This document shows positions 53,572 through 63,601 of a stretch of DNA of 64,000 bases, piece after piece; the first letter of the stretch is position 1; each line of letters starts with the position of its first letter. Under the pieces are notes generated by a model. It had not been told where the DNA came from. It saw only the letters and a list, made by a program, of their open reading frames with translations, and did not search any database. Where the stretch lies: contig NZ_JALJYF010000001.1 of assembly GCF_024170465.1 (NCBI RefSeq), forward strand, positions 1 through 64,000. The letters run 5' to 3'. The DNA comes from Natronospira proteinivora. Lineage in GTDB: Bacteria; Pseudomonadota; Gammaproteobacteria; Natronospirales; Natronospiraceae. The position numbers were made by a program, and so were the translations under genes.

Positions 53572-54018
53572 ATGATTTCACGCAGACCCTATCTGATTCG
53601 CGCCATGCACGAATGGATGGTGGATAACGGCGAAACCCCGCATCTGCTGGTGGATGCCGAGCGGGAAGGGGTGCAGGTGCCCATGGATTACGTTCAGAAC
53701 GGCAAGATCATTCTGAACATTAGCCCCACTGCCGTGGAAGCCCTGTCCCTGGGAAACCAGGAGGTTGCCTTCAATGCCCGCTTCGGTGGTCAGCCCATGC
53801 AGGTTGCGGTGCCCAGCGAAGCGGTGCTGGCCATTTATTCCCGGGAATCGGGGCAGGGAATGCTCTTCAACGAGGAAGACGATGGCCCCACGCCTCCGGA
53901 CGGTGGTGGTGACGGGCCCGGGAAAGGGGATGAGGGTGCTGACAAGGGCAAGGATGGTGATGAGACGTCCGGGCCGGGCAAGGAGAGTAAGCGGCCCAAC
54001 CTGCGGGTGATCAAGTAA
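53572..54018 (+). CDS. sspB: ClpXP specificity-enhancing factor SspB
   Basis: Delivers ssrA-tagged proteins to ClpXP. The N-terminal 110 residues are the SspB substrate-binding fold (RPYLIRAMHEWMVDNGETPHLLVDA). A flexible Asp/Gly-rich tail of about 35 residues (GPTPPDGGGDG...) leads to the C-terminal ClpX-docking peptide RPNLRVIK, the conserved XB motif. The start is ATG 53572; an in-frame TTG lies one codon earlier. Confidence 0.95.
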   Translation: MISRRPYLIRAMHEWMVDNGETPHLLVDAEREGVQVPMDYVQNGKIILNISPTAVEALSLGNQEVAFNARFGGQPMQVAVPSEAVLAIYSRESGQGMLFNEEDDGPTPPDGGGDGPGKGDEGADKGKDGDETSGPGKESKRPNLRVIK

Positions 54019-54046
54019 AACGGTGAGTCGGGGGCAATCCGCCGCC

Positions 54047-55441
54047 TTAATCCGGGAATAACTTGCCCGGGTTGAGGAAGCCGTTGGGATCGAACACGGC
54101 CTTGATACCCTTCATCAGGGCCAGTGACTCCGGCTCGATCTCCAGGCCAACAAATTGTTTCTTGTCGAAGCCGATGCCATGTTCGCCCGAGAGCGTGCCT
54201 CGAAGCTTCAGTACCAGCGCGAAGACTTCATTCAGGCATTCATCCACCACCGCCATCTGATCGGAATCATCTGGATCCACCAGCAGATTGACATGGATGT
54301 TGCCGTTGCCGGCGTGGCCAAAATTCACGATCAGGATCCCGTACTGCTCTGACAAGGCCTCCAGGCCGCTGACCAGGGCGCCCATCTGGGAAACCGGCAC
54401 CACCACGTCTTCGTTGATCTTCTTGGGCGCGATCTTTCGCTGGGCGGGGGAGAGGGCCTTGCGGGCGGCCCAGAGGCCGCGAATTTCCTCTTCGCTGGCC
54501 GCCACTTCCAGTGACTGCAAGCCCTCGCCTTTGGCGGCGTTGGCTACCGCATTCTGGGCCTGATCCAGGCGTGCTGGGTTCCCGTCTACTTCAATCATGA
54601 GCATGGCGCCGGCATTCGCCGGTAATTCCACTTGGGCATAATCCCGGATCATGCGAATGGCCTGACCATCAATGAATTCCAGCACGCAGGGCGTCTCGGG
54701 CTGGGCCATGATCCGGGAAACCGCGCGGGCGGCGGCGGTCATGTTGTTGTAGGTGGCTCGCAATGTTCGCCGGCCCGCCGGCTTTGGCGTCAGTTTCAGG
54801 GTGGCCTGGGTGATCAGACCCAGGGTTCCTTCCGAGCCCACCAGCAATCGGGTCAGGTCGTAGCCCACCACCCCCTTGGTGGTATGCACCCCGGTATGGA
54901 TGATCTCACCTTGGCCGGTGACGGCGGTCAGCCCCAGGATGTTGTCCCGAGGGGTGCCGTATTTCACAGCTCGGGGTCCGGCGGCATTGCAGGCCAGATT
55001 GCCGCCGATGCTGCAGTAATCGGCAGAGGTGGGGTCTGGTGGCCAGAAGAAACCGTATTCATCCAGGGCCCGTTGCAGGGTCCCGTTGGTGACGCCCGCC
55101 TGGACTACCGCCAGGCGGTCATCCGGATTGATCTCCAGAATGGCGTCCATCCTTTCCATGGAAATCACCAGGCCGCCGGCCAGCGGCACGGCGGCCCCCG
55201 CCGTGCCGCTGCCCCGTCCCCGCACTACCACCGGGAGTTTCAGTGTCTGGCAGGCTTGAACCAGGGCGGCGACCTCTTCGTCATTATGGGGAAAGGCCAC
55301 CGCTTGGGGGCAGACATGCCGGCGGCTATTGTCATAGCCATAGGTCCAGCAGTCAGCGGGATCGGTCAGCAGGCGGTCAGGCGCCACGGCGTCAGTCAGG
55401 CGTCGAACATCATTTGGCTTTAAGACATTCGCCTGGTTCAT
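54047..55441 (-). CDS. FAD-binding 2-hydroxyacid oxidase, GlcD/Dld-like
   Basis: A flavoprotein of the vanillyl-alcohol oxidase family, probably oxidising D-lactate, glycolate or D-2-hydroxyglutarate. From ATG 55439-55441 it is 464 aa. The N-terminal FAD domain has VVVRGRGSGTAGAAVPLAGGLVISM and DPTSADYCSIGGNLACNAAGP; the C-terminal cap has FGHAGNGNIHVN with metal/substrate histidines and GTLSGEHGIGFDKK. No glcE/glcF partner is present, so it is a single-subunit type. First reading leftward beside gmhA, 18 bp from it. Confidence 0.9.
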   Translation of the reverse strand: MNQANVLKPNDVRRLTDAVAPDRLLTDPADCWTYGYDNSRRHVCPQAVAFPHNDEEVAALVQACQTLKLPVVVRGRGSGTAGAAVPLAGGLVISMERMDAILEINPDDRLAVVQAGVTNGTLQRALDEYGFFWPPDPTSADYCSIGGNLACNAAGPRAVKYGTPRDNILGLTAVTGQGEIIHTGVHTTKGVVGYDLTRLLVGSEGTLGLITQATLKLTPKPAGRRTLRATYNNMTAAARAVSRIMAQPETPCVLEFIDGQAIRMIRDYAQVELPANAGAMLMIEVDGNPARLDQAQNAVANAAKGEGLQSLEVAASEEEIRGLWAARKALSPAQRKIAPKKINEDVVVPVSQMGALVSGLEALSEQYGILIVNFGHAGNGNIHVNLLVDPDDSDQMAVVDECLNEVFALVLKLRGTLSGEHGIGFDKKQFVGLEIEPESLALMKGIKAVFDPNGFLNPGKLFPD

Positions 55442-55483
55442 CTGGGTATCCGCGTCATTCGCCAAGGACCGTGAGTCATGGGC

Positions 55484-56453
<970 letters not shown>

Positions 56454-56457
<4 letters not shown>

Positions 56458-58355
56458 TCCAGCTCCAGGTCCACCGCCGCCGGTGCTTCGATCTCCTCGC
56501 TGATATCCCGGGGTTCCATGGGAACCGGAATCCCGCGCACAAACTGGGCCCAGCCGAGTTCCCGCTGAATACGGTTGTTGTCATCCAGGCTGAGCACCCC
56601 GGTCATGGCCGCCAGCGGGGGCTGAAGGGGTTCCTCGAAATTCATCAGGATCGGCACCAGGCGATAGGCATCAAAGCCCAAGGCGAAGAGTCGACCATGC
56701 TGCTCGAAGAGCTCCGGCCAAAGGCGTGCCACCCTTTCCCGTTCGGCCCGGGCATCACCGGCTTCGGCAATGCTCCAGGGCATGTCGGCGAAGCGGATAC
56801 CGTCCAGATCACTGTCCGGCGCCTGCCCGGGGCGATAGACATGAGAGCTGGCATAGACCGGTACCCCCAGGGCATGATGAAAGCGCAGCTGGGGGCGTAT
56901 CAGAGAGGCTTGTCCATCCTGGGCTGCCAGGAAGATGGCGTCGATATCCCCTCGTCGCCGGGGTTCGAATTCCAGACTTTCATCGATGACCTGGGCTAGT
57001 TGGCGACGACGATCCTGGCTGCGGTTCAGGCCCAGCACCCGGGTCAGGCCGCCGGAGAAATCCCGAGCTTGGGGGCGAAAGGCATCATAGTCCAGAAGTT
57101 CGCCTCCCATCTCCTCCAGGGATTCGCGAAAGGCATCCAGCATGCGGTAGCCCCACTCACTGTCTGGAATCAGCGCAATGGCCCGACCCTCGCCCTCACG
57201 GAACACCCGGCGAGCCACCTGGCGCGCCTCGGCTTCCGGCTGCAGGCCAAACTGGATCAGATCCGGCCCGCCGGCCTGCTCGTCCAGCAGATAGTTCAGG
57301 CCCAGTACGGGCACTGGCCGCTCCTCTTCCAGTAGGGCTGACAGGGCAGGGCGTGTCAGGGGCCCCACCACCAAGCCGGCCCCGTCTTCCACGGCCTGAC
57401 GGTAGATTTCACCAATCCGTTCCGGGGCGTTGCCGGTGTCGTAGACGCGCACAATGGGGCGACGATCCGCCGGTTGGTTGAAATGGGCCGCCAGGAAACC
57501 GTCCCGGGCCGCTTCGGCCGGTGCACTGAAGCGACCGCTCAGGGGTAGCAGCAGTGCAATTTGCTCCGGGTAACGGAACCGTTCCCGTTGCTCCGCCAAT
57601 AGTTGGTCCATCAGTTCCGTCGCCGGGTGATCCCGGTGCAGGGCGGCCCATTCTGAAACCGTTCGATCGAACTGGTCCGGGCGCTGCCAGCTCTCCTGTC
57701 CGGCTCGGGCCAGGTTCAGCCAGCCGGCCACCAGCGGCCGTCCGGCGGCGGCTTCCTGCCCGGGCAGACTGGGCAGGCCAAGCAGCCGGTCCCATAAATC
57801 CTGCAGGGCATTCAGCCGCGCTTCGCCTGTTAGCAGGTCCGCCTGGCGCTGGATATCGGCAATACCGCCGATCACATTGTCCATGGAGAAGTGGGCTTCG
57901 CCGCGGACCGCCAGAAGCGTCGGCAAGACTTCGCGGGGCACGCCTTCCTCGCGCACATCCAGCCGGGCCAGGGCCTGACGGGGGCGGTTGTCGGCCAGGT
58001 CGGCCCGGGCCAGGACAATCGCCAAGCGAAAGCGGGTCGCCCGGTCCAGCTCCGCCGGTGCCAGGCTTTCCACCAGGCTGCGGGCTCGCTCGGTCTCGCT
58101 GGCTTCGATCCAGGCTTCGGCGGCCCGGATCATCCATTCCGCCCTCTGGATCTCGTCACTGGCCCGGGCAATGTCCTCATAAATTTCGGCGGCGGCCGCC
58201 GGGTCGCCGGTGTCCCGGAGCAGCTGCGCGCTATCGCGCATCAGCTCGATTTCCTCTTCCGGTAGCGGGTCGGGTTCCACCGGGGTGGGCGCGCAGGCCC
58301 ACAGTAGAACCATCAGGGCGGCCAGCAACAGCGGCAGCATCCATCGTCGAGACAT
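56454..58355 (-). CDS. lpoA: Penicillin-binding-protein activator LpoA
   Basis: An outer-membrane lipoprotein that reaches through the periplasm to activate PBP1A. From ATG 58353-58355 it is 633 aa with a lipoprotein signal (MLPLLLAALMVLLWAC; lipobox cysteine). Other in-frame ATGs lie at 58382 and 58400. The N-terminal half is TPR-like (AAEIYEDIARASDEIQRAEWMIRAAEAWIEA). The C-terminal half is a periplasmic-binding fold (QIALLLPLSGRFSAPAEAARDGFLAAHF, VGPLTRPALSALLEE). It is strongly acidic. Divergent from rsmI. Confidence 0.93.
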
Positions 58356-58464
58356 TCTTGGCGGTATTGGGTGGATTGGCATATCGTGTGTGCTCTTCAT
58401 GACGCGCGATCAATGGGTCATTTTATCAGCGCGCGTAACAGGAATCTTTAATGAGGCGCTTATT

Positions 58465-59310
58465 GTGCAGCAAAGCGGTACGCTTTACATCGTGGCTACG
58501 CCCATCGGCAATCTTGATGACGCCTCCCCCCGCCTCAAGACCGTCTTGAGCCGCGTGGATGCCATCGCCTGCGAGGATACCCGCCACAGCGGCCGCTTCC
58601 TGCAACATCTGGGGATACAAAAACCGCTGCTCTCCCTGCATGAACACAATGAAGATCAGCGCCTGCCGGCCTTGCTAGGACGCTTGCAGGGCGGCGAGTC
58701 ACTGGCGCTGATTTCCGATGCCGGAACCCCACTGCTCAGCGATCCCGGCTATCCGTTGGTTAGAGCCGCAGTTGCGGCGGGAATTCCCTTAAGCCCCATC
58801 CCGGGTCCCAATGCCGCGATCGCCGCCTTGTCGGTTTCCGGGCTGCCCCCCGAGCCGTTTCGCTTTCTGGGTTTTCCGCCGCGCCAGGGTGGTGCCCGGC
58901 GCAAATGGTTCCAGACTCTGGCCAAGGTGCCGGATACGCTGCTGTTCTATGAGTCCATCCACCGCCTGGGCGCCACCCTGGCCGATCTGGCCGAAGCCAT
59001 GGGGGGAGAGCGCCCGGCCATGGTGGGCAGAGAGCTGACCAAGCGGCATGAACAGCTTCGCCACGGCAGCCTGGACAGCCTGGCCGAATGGGCGGCCACC
59101 GCCAGTGAGGCGAAGAAGGGGGAGGCGGTGATCGTCGTAGGGGGTTGGTCCGGGGCGCCGTCGGAGGAGGCCAGTCTGGACGTGGATGCCCTGTTGAAGG
59201 CCCTGGATGCTGAGCTGCCACCACGAAAGGTTGCCACGGTGGCCGCCCAGGTCACGGGATTGAACAAGAATGCCCTGTATCAACGGCTGATGGAGCGGCG
59301 GCAGGACTGA
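58465..59310 (+). CDS. rsmI: 16S rRNA (cytidine-1402-2'-O)-methyltransferase
   Basis: RsmI methylates the ribose of C1402 in the decoding centre. The SAM-binding tetrapyrrole-methylase fold shows GTLYIVATPIGNLDDASPR, CEDTRHSG, ALISDAGTPLLSDPGYPLVR and PGPNAAIAALSVSGLP. The start is GTG 58465 (281 aa), with GAGG 8 bases upstream; the open frame runs further upstream but that part overlaps lpoA. It precedes rnpB. Confidence 0.95.
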   Translation: MQQSGTLYIVATPIGNLDDASPRLKTVLSRVDAIACEDTRHSGRFLQHLGIQKPLLSLHEHNEDQRLPALLGRLQGGESLALISDAGTPLLSDPGYPLVRAAVAAGIPLSPIPGPNAAIAALSVSGLPPEPFRFLGFPPRQGGARRKWFQTLAKVPDTLLFYESIHRLGATLADLAEAMGGERPAMVGRELTKRHEQLRHGSLDSLAEWAATASEAKKGEAVIVVGGWSGAPSEEASLDVDALLKALDAELPPRKVATVAAQVTGLNKNALYQRLMERRQD

Positions 59311-59325
59311 TTCACGCAAAAAGGC

Positions 59326-59354
59326 TTGAACCCGGATTCCTGGGGGTGTCTAAT
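59326..59354 (+). promoter_or_regulatory. rnpB promoter
   Basis: TTGAAC (59326-59331) and TCTAAT (59349-59354) are exactly 17 bp apart. The first base of the RNA, 59361-59362, falls 7-8 bases after the -10, as expected for a sigma-70 start site. Confidence 0.8.
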
Positions 59355-59361
59355 GCGCTCG

Positions 59362-59730
59362 GGAGTCGACCGGGCGGTCGCGGTGGCCTTCGGGCCACGG
59401 AGGAAAGTCCGGGCTCCGCAGGGCAGGGTGCCAGGTAACGCCTGGGGGGCGTGAGCCCACGGAAAGTGCCGCAGAAAACAAACCGCCGATGGCCTCTTCC
59501 GAGGCACAGGCAAGGGTGAAAAGGTGCGGTAAGAGCGCACCGCGCGCCTGGCAACAGTGCGTGGCACGGTAAACCCCACCCGGAGCAAAGCCAAATAGGG
59601 GAACCAGTGCGCCTCGAGCGCACGACGTGCGGCCCGTACGTGTTCCCGGGTAGGCTGCTTGAGGCGGGTGGCGACACCCGTCCCAGAGGAATGACCGTCC
59701 TCGACAGAACCCGGCTTACAGGTCGACTCC
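59362..59730 (+). ncRNA. rnpB: RNase P RNA, bacterial type A
   Basis: The catalytic RNA that matures tRNA 5' ends. The terminal helix P1 pairs GGAGTCGAC (59362-59370) with GTCGACTCC (59722-59730). Conserved cores are GAGGAAAGTCCGGGCTC with CCGCAGGGCAGGGTGCC (CR-I region), GCAGAAAAC-type and GTAAACCCCACCCGGAGCAA (CR-IV), and CCAAATAGGGGAACC. About 369 nt, standard size. Between rsmI and mraZ as in Pseudomonas. Confidence 0.98.
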
Positions 59731-59746
59731 CGTTTCATCCAAGACC

Positions 59747-59775
59747 GGGGCGCATTAGCGCCCCGTTCGCTTTTT
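59747..59775 (+). terminator. Terminator of rnpB
   Basis: GGGGCGC (59747-59753), loop ATTA, GCGCCCC (59758-59764), then GTTCGC and TTTTT. The T run is six bases from the stem, slightly further than ideal. Confidence 0.75.
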
Positions 59776-59963
59776 GGCCCCGTCAGCGCTGTTCCCCGGT
59801 GCTCAACCCCGCCGGATTCCCGCCACTTTGGTGGAAATCCGCTCCAAAGTCTTTATTTCCTCCTTAAGTAGTCCTCGTAACTCCCTGATTTTTCGATCCA
59901 TAAGGGCTCGGTATTTGCCTGTGGATATCGTCGTAACTATTTGACTGGCGGTGGGATTTTTTC

Positions 59964-59993
59964 TTGACAGGGGGTGAGAACGCTACCTATAGT
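59964..59993 (+). promoter_or_regulatory. Promoter of the mraZ/dcw cluster
   Basis: A perfect TTGACA (59964-59969) and TATAGT (59988-59993) are 18 bp apart. The start site should lie near 60000, just upstream of the MraZ boxes. Between the rnpB terminator and this promoter (59776-59963) I see no gene. Confidence 0.88.
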
Positions 59994-60002
59994 GTGACGA
60001 AG

Positions 60003-60027
60003 TGGTGAAAAGTGGGAAAAAATGGGT
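60003..60027 (+). promoter_or_regulatory. MraZ operator: three boxes with 10-bp spacing
   Basis: TGGTG at 60003, TGGGA at 60013 and TGGGT at 60023 are spaced exactly 10 bp apart. This matches the known MraZ target, TGGGN repeats separated by 5-nt spacers. The position just after the predicted start site suits autorepression of the cluster. Confidence 0.85.
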
Positions 60028-60081
60028 TAAGTGCCCTTCCCGCTCGGACCGATGGAGCGAGCAGAGGAGTGGACCAAGGAC

Positions 60082-60540
60082 GTGTTTAGAGGTGTCAACA
60101 ATATCTCGCTGGATACCAAGGGGCGGATGGCCATCCCCTCGAAGTATCGCGAGCATCTGCGGGAAGAGCACGAGGGGCAACTCGTGGTCACCGTGGATCG
60201 TGATGCCTGTCTGTTGATCTACCCCCATTCCGAATGGGAGGTCATCGAACACAAGCTCAATCGCCTGCCCAGCTTCAATCGCCAGGCCCGACGCCTGCAG
60301 CGCCTGTTGGTGGGGCATGCCACGGAAGTGGAAATGGATGGTCATGGCCGAGTCCTGCTGCCTGGCCCCTTGCGTGAGTTCGCGGGGTTGGAACGAAAGG
60401 TGGTCATGATCGGTCAGGGCAACAAGTTTGAACTCTGGGATGAGGCGCGCTGGAAGGAGCAGCGCGATGCCTGGATGCAGGAGGAGCTGGACGACGACAG
60501 CCTGGAATTGCCAGCCGAACTCGAATCGCTTTCCCTTTGA
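60082..60540 (+). CDS. mraZ: Transcriptional regulator MraZ
   Basis: Represses its own division/cell-wall operon in E. coli. From GTG 60082 it is 152 aa, matching the family start FRGVNNISLDTKGRMAIPSKYRE. Two AbrB/SpoVT-type DNA-binding swaps are seen: the one above and VEMDGHGRVLLPGPLREFA. The frame is open from 60031, and an ATG at 60052 is possible; the ribosome site is not decisive. First gene of the dcw run. Confidence 0.93.
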   Translation: MFRGVNNISLDTKGRMAIPSKYREHLREEHEGQLVVTVDRDACLLIYPHSEWEVIEHKLNRLPSFNRQARRLQRLLVGHATEVEMDGHGRVLLPGPLREFAGLERKVVMIGQGNKFELWDEARWKEQRDAWMQEELDDDSLELPAELESLSL

Positions 60541-60684
60541 GTCGGTTGATGTCTGTCGTTTTCCCCTCCTCCCCAAGTAAGGCCGGTGGTTCCGGCAAGC
60601 GATGGCGAGCACTGTGCCACCTCTCGTGGACAGCGTGCCCCGCCATTCGGACTCCGTCCCACGGGGACGGTGGAGGCCAGCGAA

Positions 60685-61629
60685 ATGGCGCCAACTGAGC
60701 AAAGCCAGCATAACCATCTACCGGTTCTGGCGGAGGCGGCCGTGGCGGGTCTCGCACCAAAGCCGGATGGCATCTATCTGGATGGAACCTACGGCCGGGG
60801 CGGACATGCTGCGCTGTTGCTGTCCCATCTGGGAGACGCGGGCCGCCTGATACTGATTGACCAGGATCCGGAGGCCATTGCTCATGCCGAATTACGGTTT
60901 GCGGGTGACCCCAGGGTACAGATTTTTCACCGTTCCTTTTCGGCGCTGGCGGAGATCGCCACCGAAGCCGGGGTGGTCGGGCAGGTGGATGGGATTCTAC
61001 TGGACCTGGGTGTGTCCTCGCCGCAGCTGGGCGACCCCGGGCGAGGGTTTTCCTTCTCCGCCGGCGGACCGCTGGACATGCGCATGAATCCCCAGGCGGG
61101 AGAGAGTGCGGCCCAATGGTTGGTCCGGGCGGATGAGAAAGAGATCGCCTGGGTACTCAAGACCTATGGCGAGGAACGCTTTGCCAGGCGGATTGCCCGG
61201 CGAATCGTGCAGACCCGAACAGAGGAAACAATTGAAGACACCGCCCGGCTGGCGGAGCTGATCCGTCAGGCGGTGCCGTCGTCACCGCCGGGACGGCATC
61301 CAGCTACCCGCTCCTTTCAGGCGATCCGCATCCATGTGAATGGAGAGCTGACGGCACTGGAGGCAGCCCTGGATGCCCTGGTTTCGGTTCTGGCACCGGG
61401 TGGGCGCGCGGCACTGATCAGTTTCCACTCCTTGGAAGACCGGCGAGTGAAGCAGTTTATTCGAGGCAATCAGGATCAGCCCAAGGTGGTGGCGGGCGTG
61501 CCCCTGCCGGAGGCCACGCCCCCACCCTTGCGTGCCGTGGGTAAGGCCATCCGGGCCAGCGAGGCGGAATTGGCGGCCAACCCACGGGCGCGTAGTGCGG
61601 TCCTGCGGATTGCGGAGCGGCGCGTATGA
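60685..61629 (+). CDS. rsmH: 16S rRNA (cytosine-1402-N4)-methyltransferase
   Basis: Methylates N4 of C1402, the same base whose ribose RsmI modifies. From ATG 60685 (GGAGG upstream) it is 314 aa with the family opening HLPVLAEAAVAGL, the SAM loop YLDGTYGRGGHA, DGILLDLGVSSPQL, RGFSF and the C-terminal ISFHSLEDRRVKQF. Overlaps ftsL by 4 bp (ATGA). Confidence 0.97.
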   Translation: MAPTEQSQHNHLPVLAEAAVAGLAPKPDGIYLDGTYGRGGHAALLLSHLGDAGRLILIDQDPEAIAHAELRFAGDPRVQIFHRSFSALAEIATEAGVVGQVDGILLDLGVSSPQLGDPGRGFSFSAGGPLDMRMNPQAGESAAQWLVRADEKEIAWVLKTYGEERFARRIARRIVQTRTEETIEDTARLAELIRQAVPSSPPGRHPATRSFQAIRIHVNGELTALEAALDALVSVLAPGGRAALISFHSLEDRRVKQFIRGNQDQPKVVAGVPLPEATPPPLRAVGKAIRASEAELAANPRARSAVLRIAERRV

Positions 61630-61892
61630 ACCTGCGAGTGAGCATTCTGTTGGCCTTGCTTCTGGTGGTGGTGACTGCCCTGAGCCTGGTTTGGGCGCGG
61701 CATGAGTCGCGAGTTCTGTTCGTGGAACTGCAAAGCCTGGAGTCCGAGCGGGATGAAATGAATATGGACTGGGGCCGTCTGCAGCTGGAGCAGAGTGCCT
61801 GGGCCACCAAGGCCCGAATTGAACGAATCGCCCGGGAAGAGCTGGATATGCAGCGCCCGGTGGATGTGGAAATGGTGTTGGTGGAGCCGTGA
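61626..61892 (+). CDS. ftsL: Cell division protein FtsL
   Basis: An 88-aa bitopic division protein. A short cytoplasmic start is followed by a membrane helix (ILLALLLVVVTALSLVW) and a coiled-coil periplasmic part (LFVELQSLESERDEMNMDWGRLQLEQSAW) ending in the conserved ARIERIAREEL. It recruits the FtsB/FtsQ complex. ATGA overlap with rsmH and GTGA overlap with ftsI. Confidence 0.95.
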   Translation: MNLRVSILLALLLVVVTALSLVWARHESRVLFVELQSLESERDEMNMDWGRLQLEQSAWATKARIERIAREELDMQRPVDVEMVLVEP

Positions 61893-63601
61893 GCGAGCAG
61901 CAGCAACAAGCCGGACGCTGGCGACGTGGGGTGGTCCTGGGCGGCCTCGCGCTGGTGGTCTTCGCTCTAGTAGCGAGGGCGGTGGAGCTGCAGGTCGTGG
62001 ATCGGGACTTCCTCCAGGACCAGGGGCAGGCACGGCATCTGCGGGTGCTGGAAGTGCCGGCCCATCGGGGCATGGTGGTTGACCGTCACGGCGAGCCCAT
62101 GGCGGTAAGCACCCCGGTGAACTCCATCTGGGCGCATCCGGGGGAGCTGCTGGCCGCAGAGGGCCGCTTGCCGGATCTGGCGGAAGCCCTGGGGCTGGAT
62201 GCCACCCGTCTGCGCATGCGCCTGGAAGCCCGGCATGACCGGGAATTTGTTTACCTCAAGCGCCACTTGGCGCCGGAGCAGGCCGATGCCGTGTTGAGTC
62301 TCGGTGTTCAGGGTGTCTACAGCCAGCGGGAATATCGCCGCTTCTATCCGGCCGGGGAAGTAGCCTCCCATGTGCTGGGTTTTACCAATATTGACGACCG
62401 GGGCCAGGAAGGCCTGGAGCTGGCCTTTGAAGGCTGGTTGCGGGGTGAGCCGGGGGCCAAGCGGGTGCTCCGTGATCGCCTGGGCCGGGTGATTGAAGAT
62501 GTGGAAAGCATCCGTCCGCCTCGTCCCGGTTCCGATCTGACCACCAGCATTGATCTGCGTCTGCAGTATGTGGCGTATCGGGAGCTGAAAGCCGCGGTGA
62601 GCGAGCATGGTGCCGAAGCCGGCTCAGTCATCCTCATGGATCCGTCCAGCGGTGAGATCCTGGCCATGGCCAGCCAGCCTGGCTACAACCCCAATAACCG
62701 GGCCGGTGTCGCCCCCCCCCAGATGCGCAATCGAGCCGTGATTGACCTGATCGAACCGGGGTCGGCCATCAAGCCCTTTATCGTGGCCGCAGCCCTGGAA
62801 GCCGGCGATATTCAGATCGATGATCGTTTCGATACCGCGCCGGGCCGCAAGCGTTTCGCCGGTCACACGGTCAGCGACATCCGTAGCTTTGGCGAGCTGG
62901 ATGTTACCGGGATTCTCAAGCGCTCCAGCAATATCGGCGCCACCCTGATTGCCGAGCAGTCGGATGCGGAAACCCTGTGGCAGATCCTGAGACGGATTGG
63001 TCTTGGTGAACTGACCACCAGCGCCTATCCGGGGGAAGCACCGGGCCGACTGCGGCACTGGCGGGAATGGCGTGAAATTGATCAGGTTACCGCGGCCTAT
63101 GGCTATGGATTGTCCACTACCCCTCTGCAGCTGGTGTCGGCCTATGCGGCCCTGGCCAATGGCGGCGTGCTGCCGGAAGTGAGTTTGATCAAGCGGGAAG
63201 AAGCCCCGGCCGGAAAGCGGGTGATGGACGAGGAAACGGCCGGGACGATCATGGGCATGCTGGAAACCGTTACCCAGCCAGGCGGTACCGGAACCCGAGC
63301 CGGCGTGGAGGGTTATCGGGTGGCGGGCAAGACCGGCACCGTCAAGAAGAGCGGTGCCCGTGGCTATGAGGATGACCAGTATCAGTCGGTGTTCGCCGGT
63401 GCCATCCCGGCTTCTCGGCCCCGCCTGGTGGGGATCGTCATGATTGATAACCCGCGCGGCGAGCAATTTTACGGCGGTGCGGTGGCCGGGCCGGTTTTCA
63501 GCCGGGTGATGGCCGATGCCATGCGCCTGCTGGACGTGCCCCGGGACCAGATTGAGCCGGAGCTGGATAGCGTGGTTGTGCGCGCGGGAGGGGCCTCATG
63601 A
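61889..63601 (+). CDS. ftsI: Peptidoglycan transpeptidase FtsI (PBP3)
   Basis: Septal class B penicillin-binding protein. The 570-aa protein has one N-terminal membrane helix (about 12-32), the dimerisation/pedestal region with RRFYPAGEVASHVLGF, and the transpeptidase domain: SxxK in EPGSAIKPF, SxN in KRSSNIG and KTG in GKTGTVKK. It starts at GTG 61889 in a GTGA overlap with ftsL, and ends overlapping murE. Confidence 0.97.
   Translation: MSEQQQQAGRWRRGVVLGGLALVVFALVARAVELQVVDRDFLQDQGQARHLRVLEVPAHRGMVVDRHGEPMAVSTPVNSIWAHPGELLAAEGRLPDLAEALGLDATRLRMRLEARHDREFVYLKRHLAPEQADAVLSLGVQGVYSQREYRRFYPAGEVASHVLGFTNIDDRGQEGLELAFEGWLRGEPGAKRVLRDRLGRVIEDVESIRPPRPGSDLTTSIDLRLQYVAYRELKAAVSEHGAEAGSVILMDPSSGEILAMASQPGYNPNNRAGVAPPQMRNRAVIDLIEPGSAIKPFIVAAALEAGDIQIDDRFDTAPGRKRFAGHTVSDIRSFGELDVTGILKRSSNIGATLIAEQSDAETLWQILRRIGLGELTTSAYPGEAPGRLRHWREWREIDQVTAAYGYGLSTTPLQLVSAYAALANGGVLPEVSLIKREEAPAGKRVMDEETAGTIMGMLETVTQPGGTGTRAGVEGYRVAGKTGTVKKSGARGYEDDQYQSVFAGAIPASRPRLVGIVMIDNPRGEQFYGGAVAGPVFSRVMADAMRLLDVPRDQIEPELDSVVVRAGGAS

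Noticed and set aside
59280-59738. Minus-strand open frames over the RNase P RNA
   Set aside because: They lie wholly within rnpB, whose structure and promoter are clear on the plus strand.
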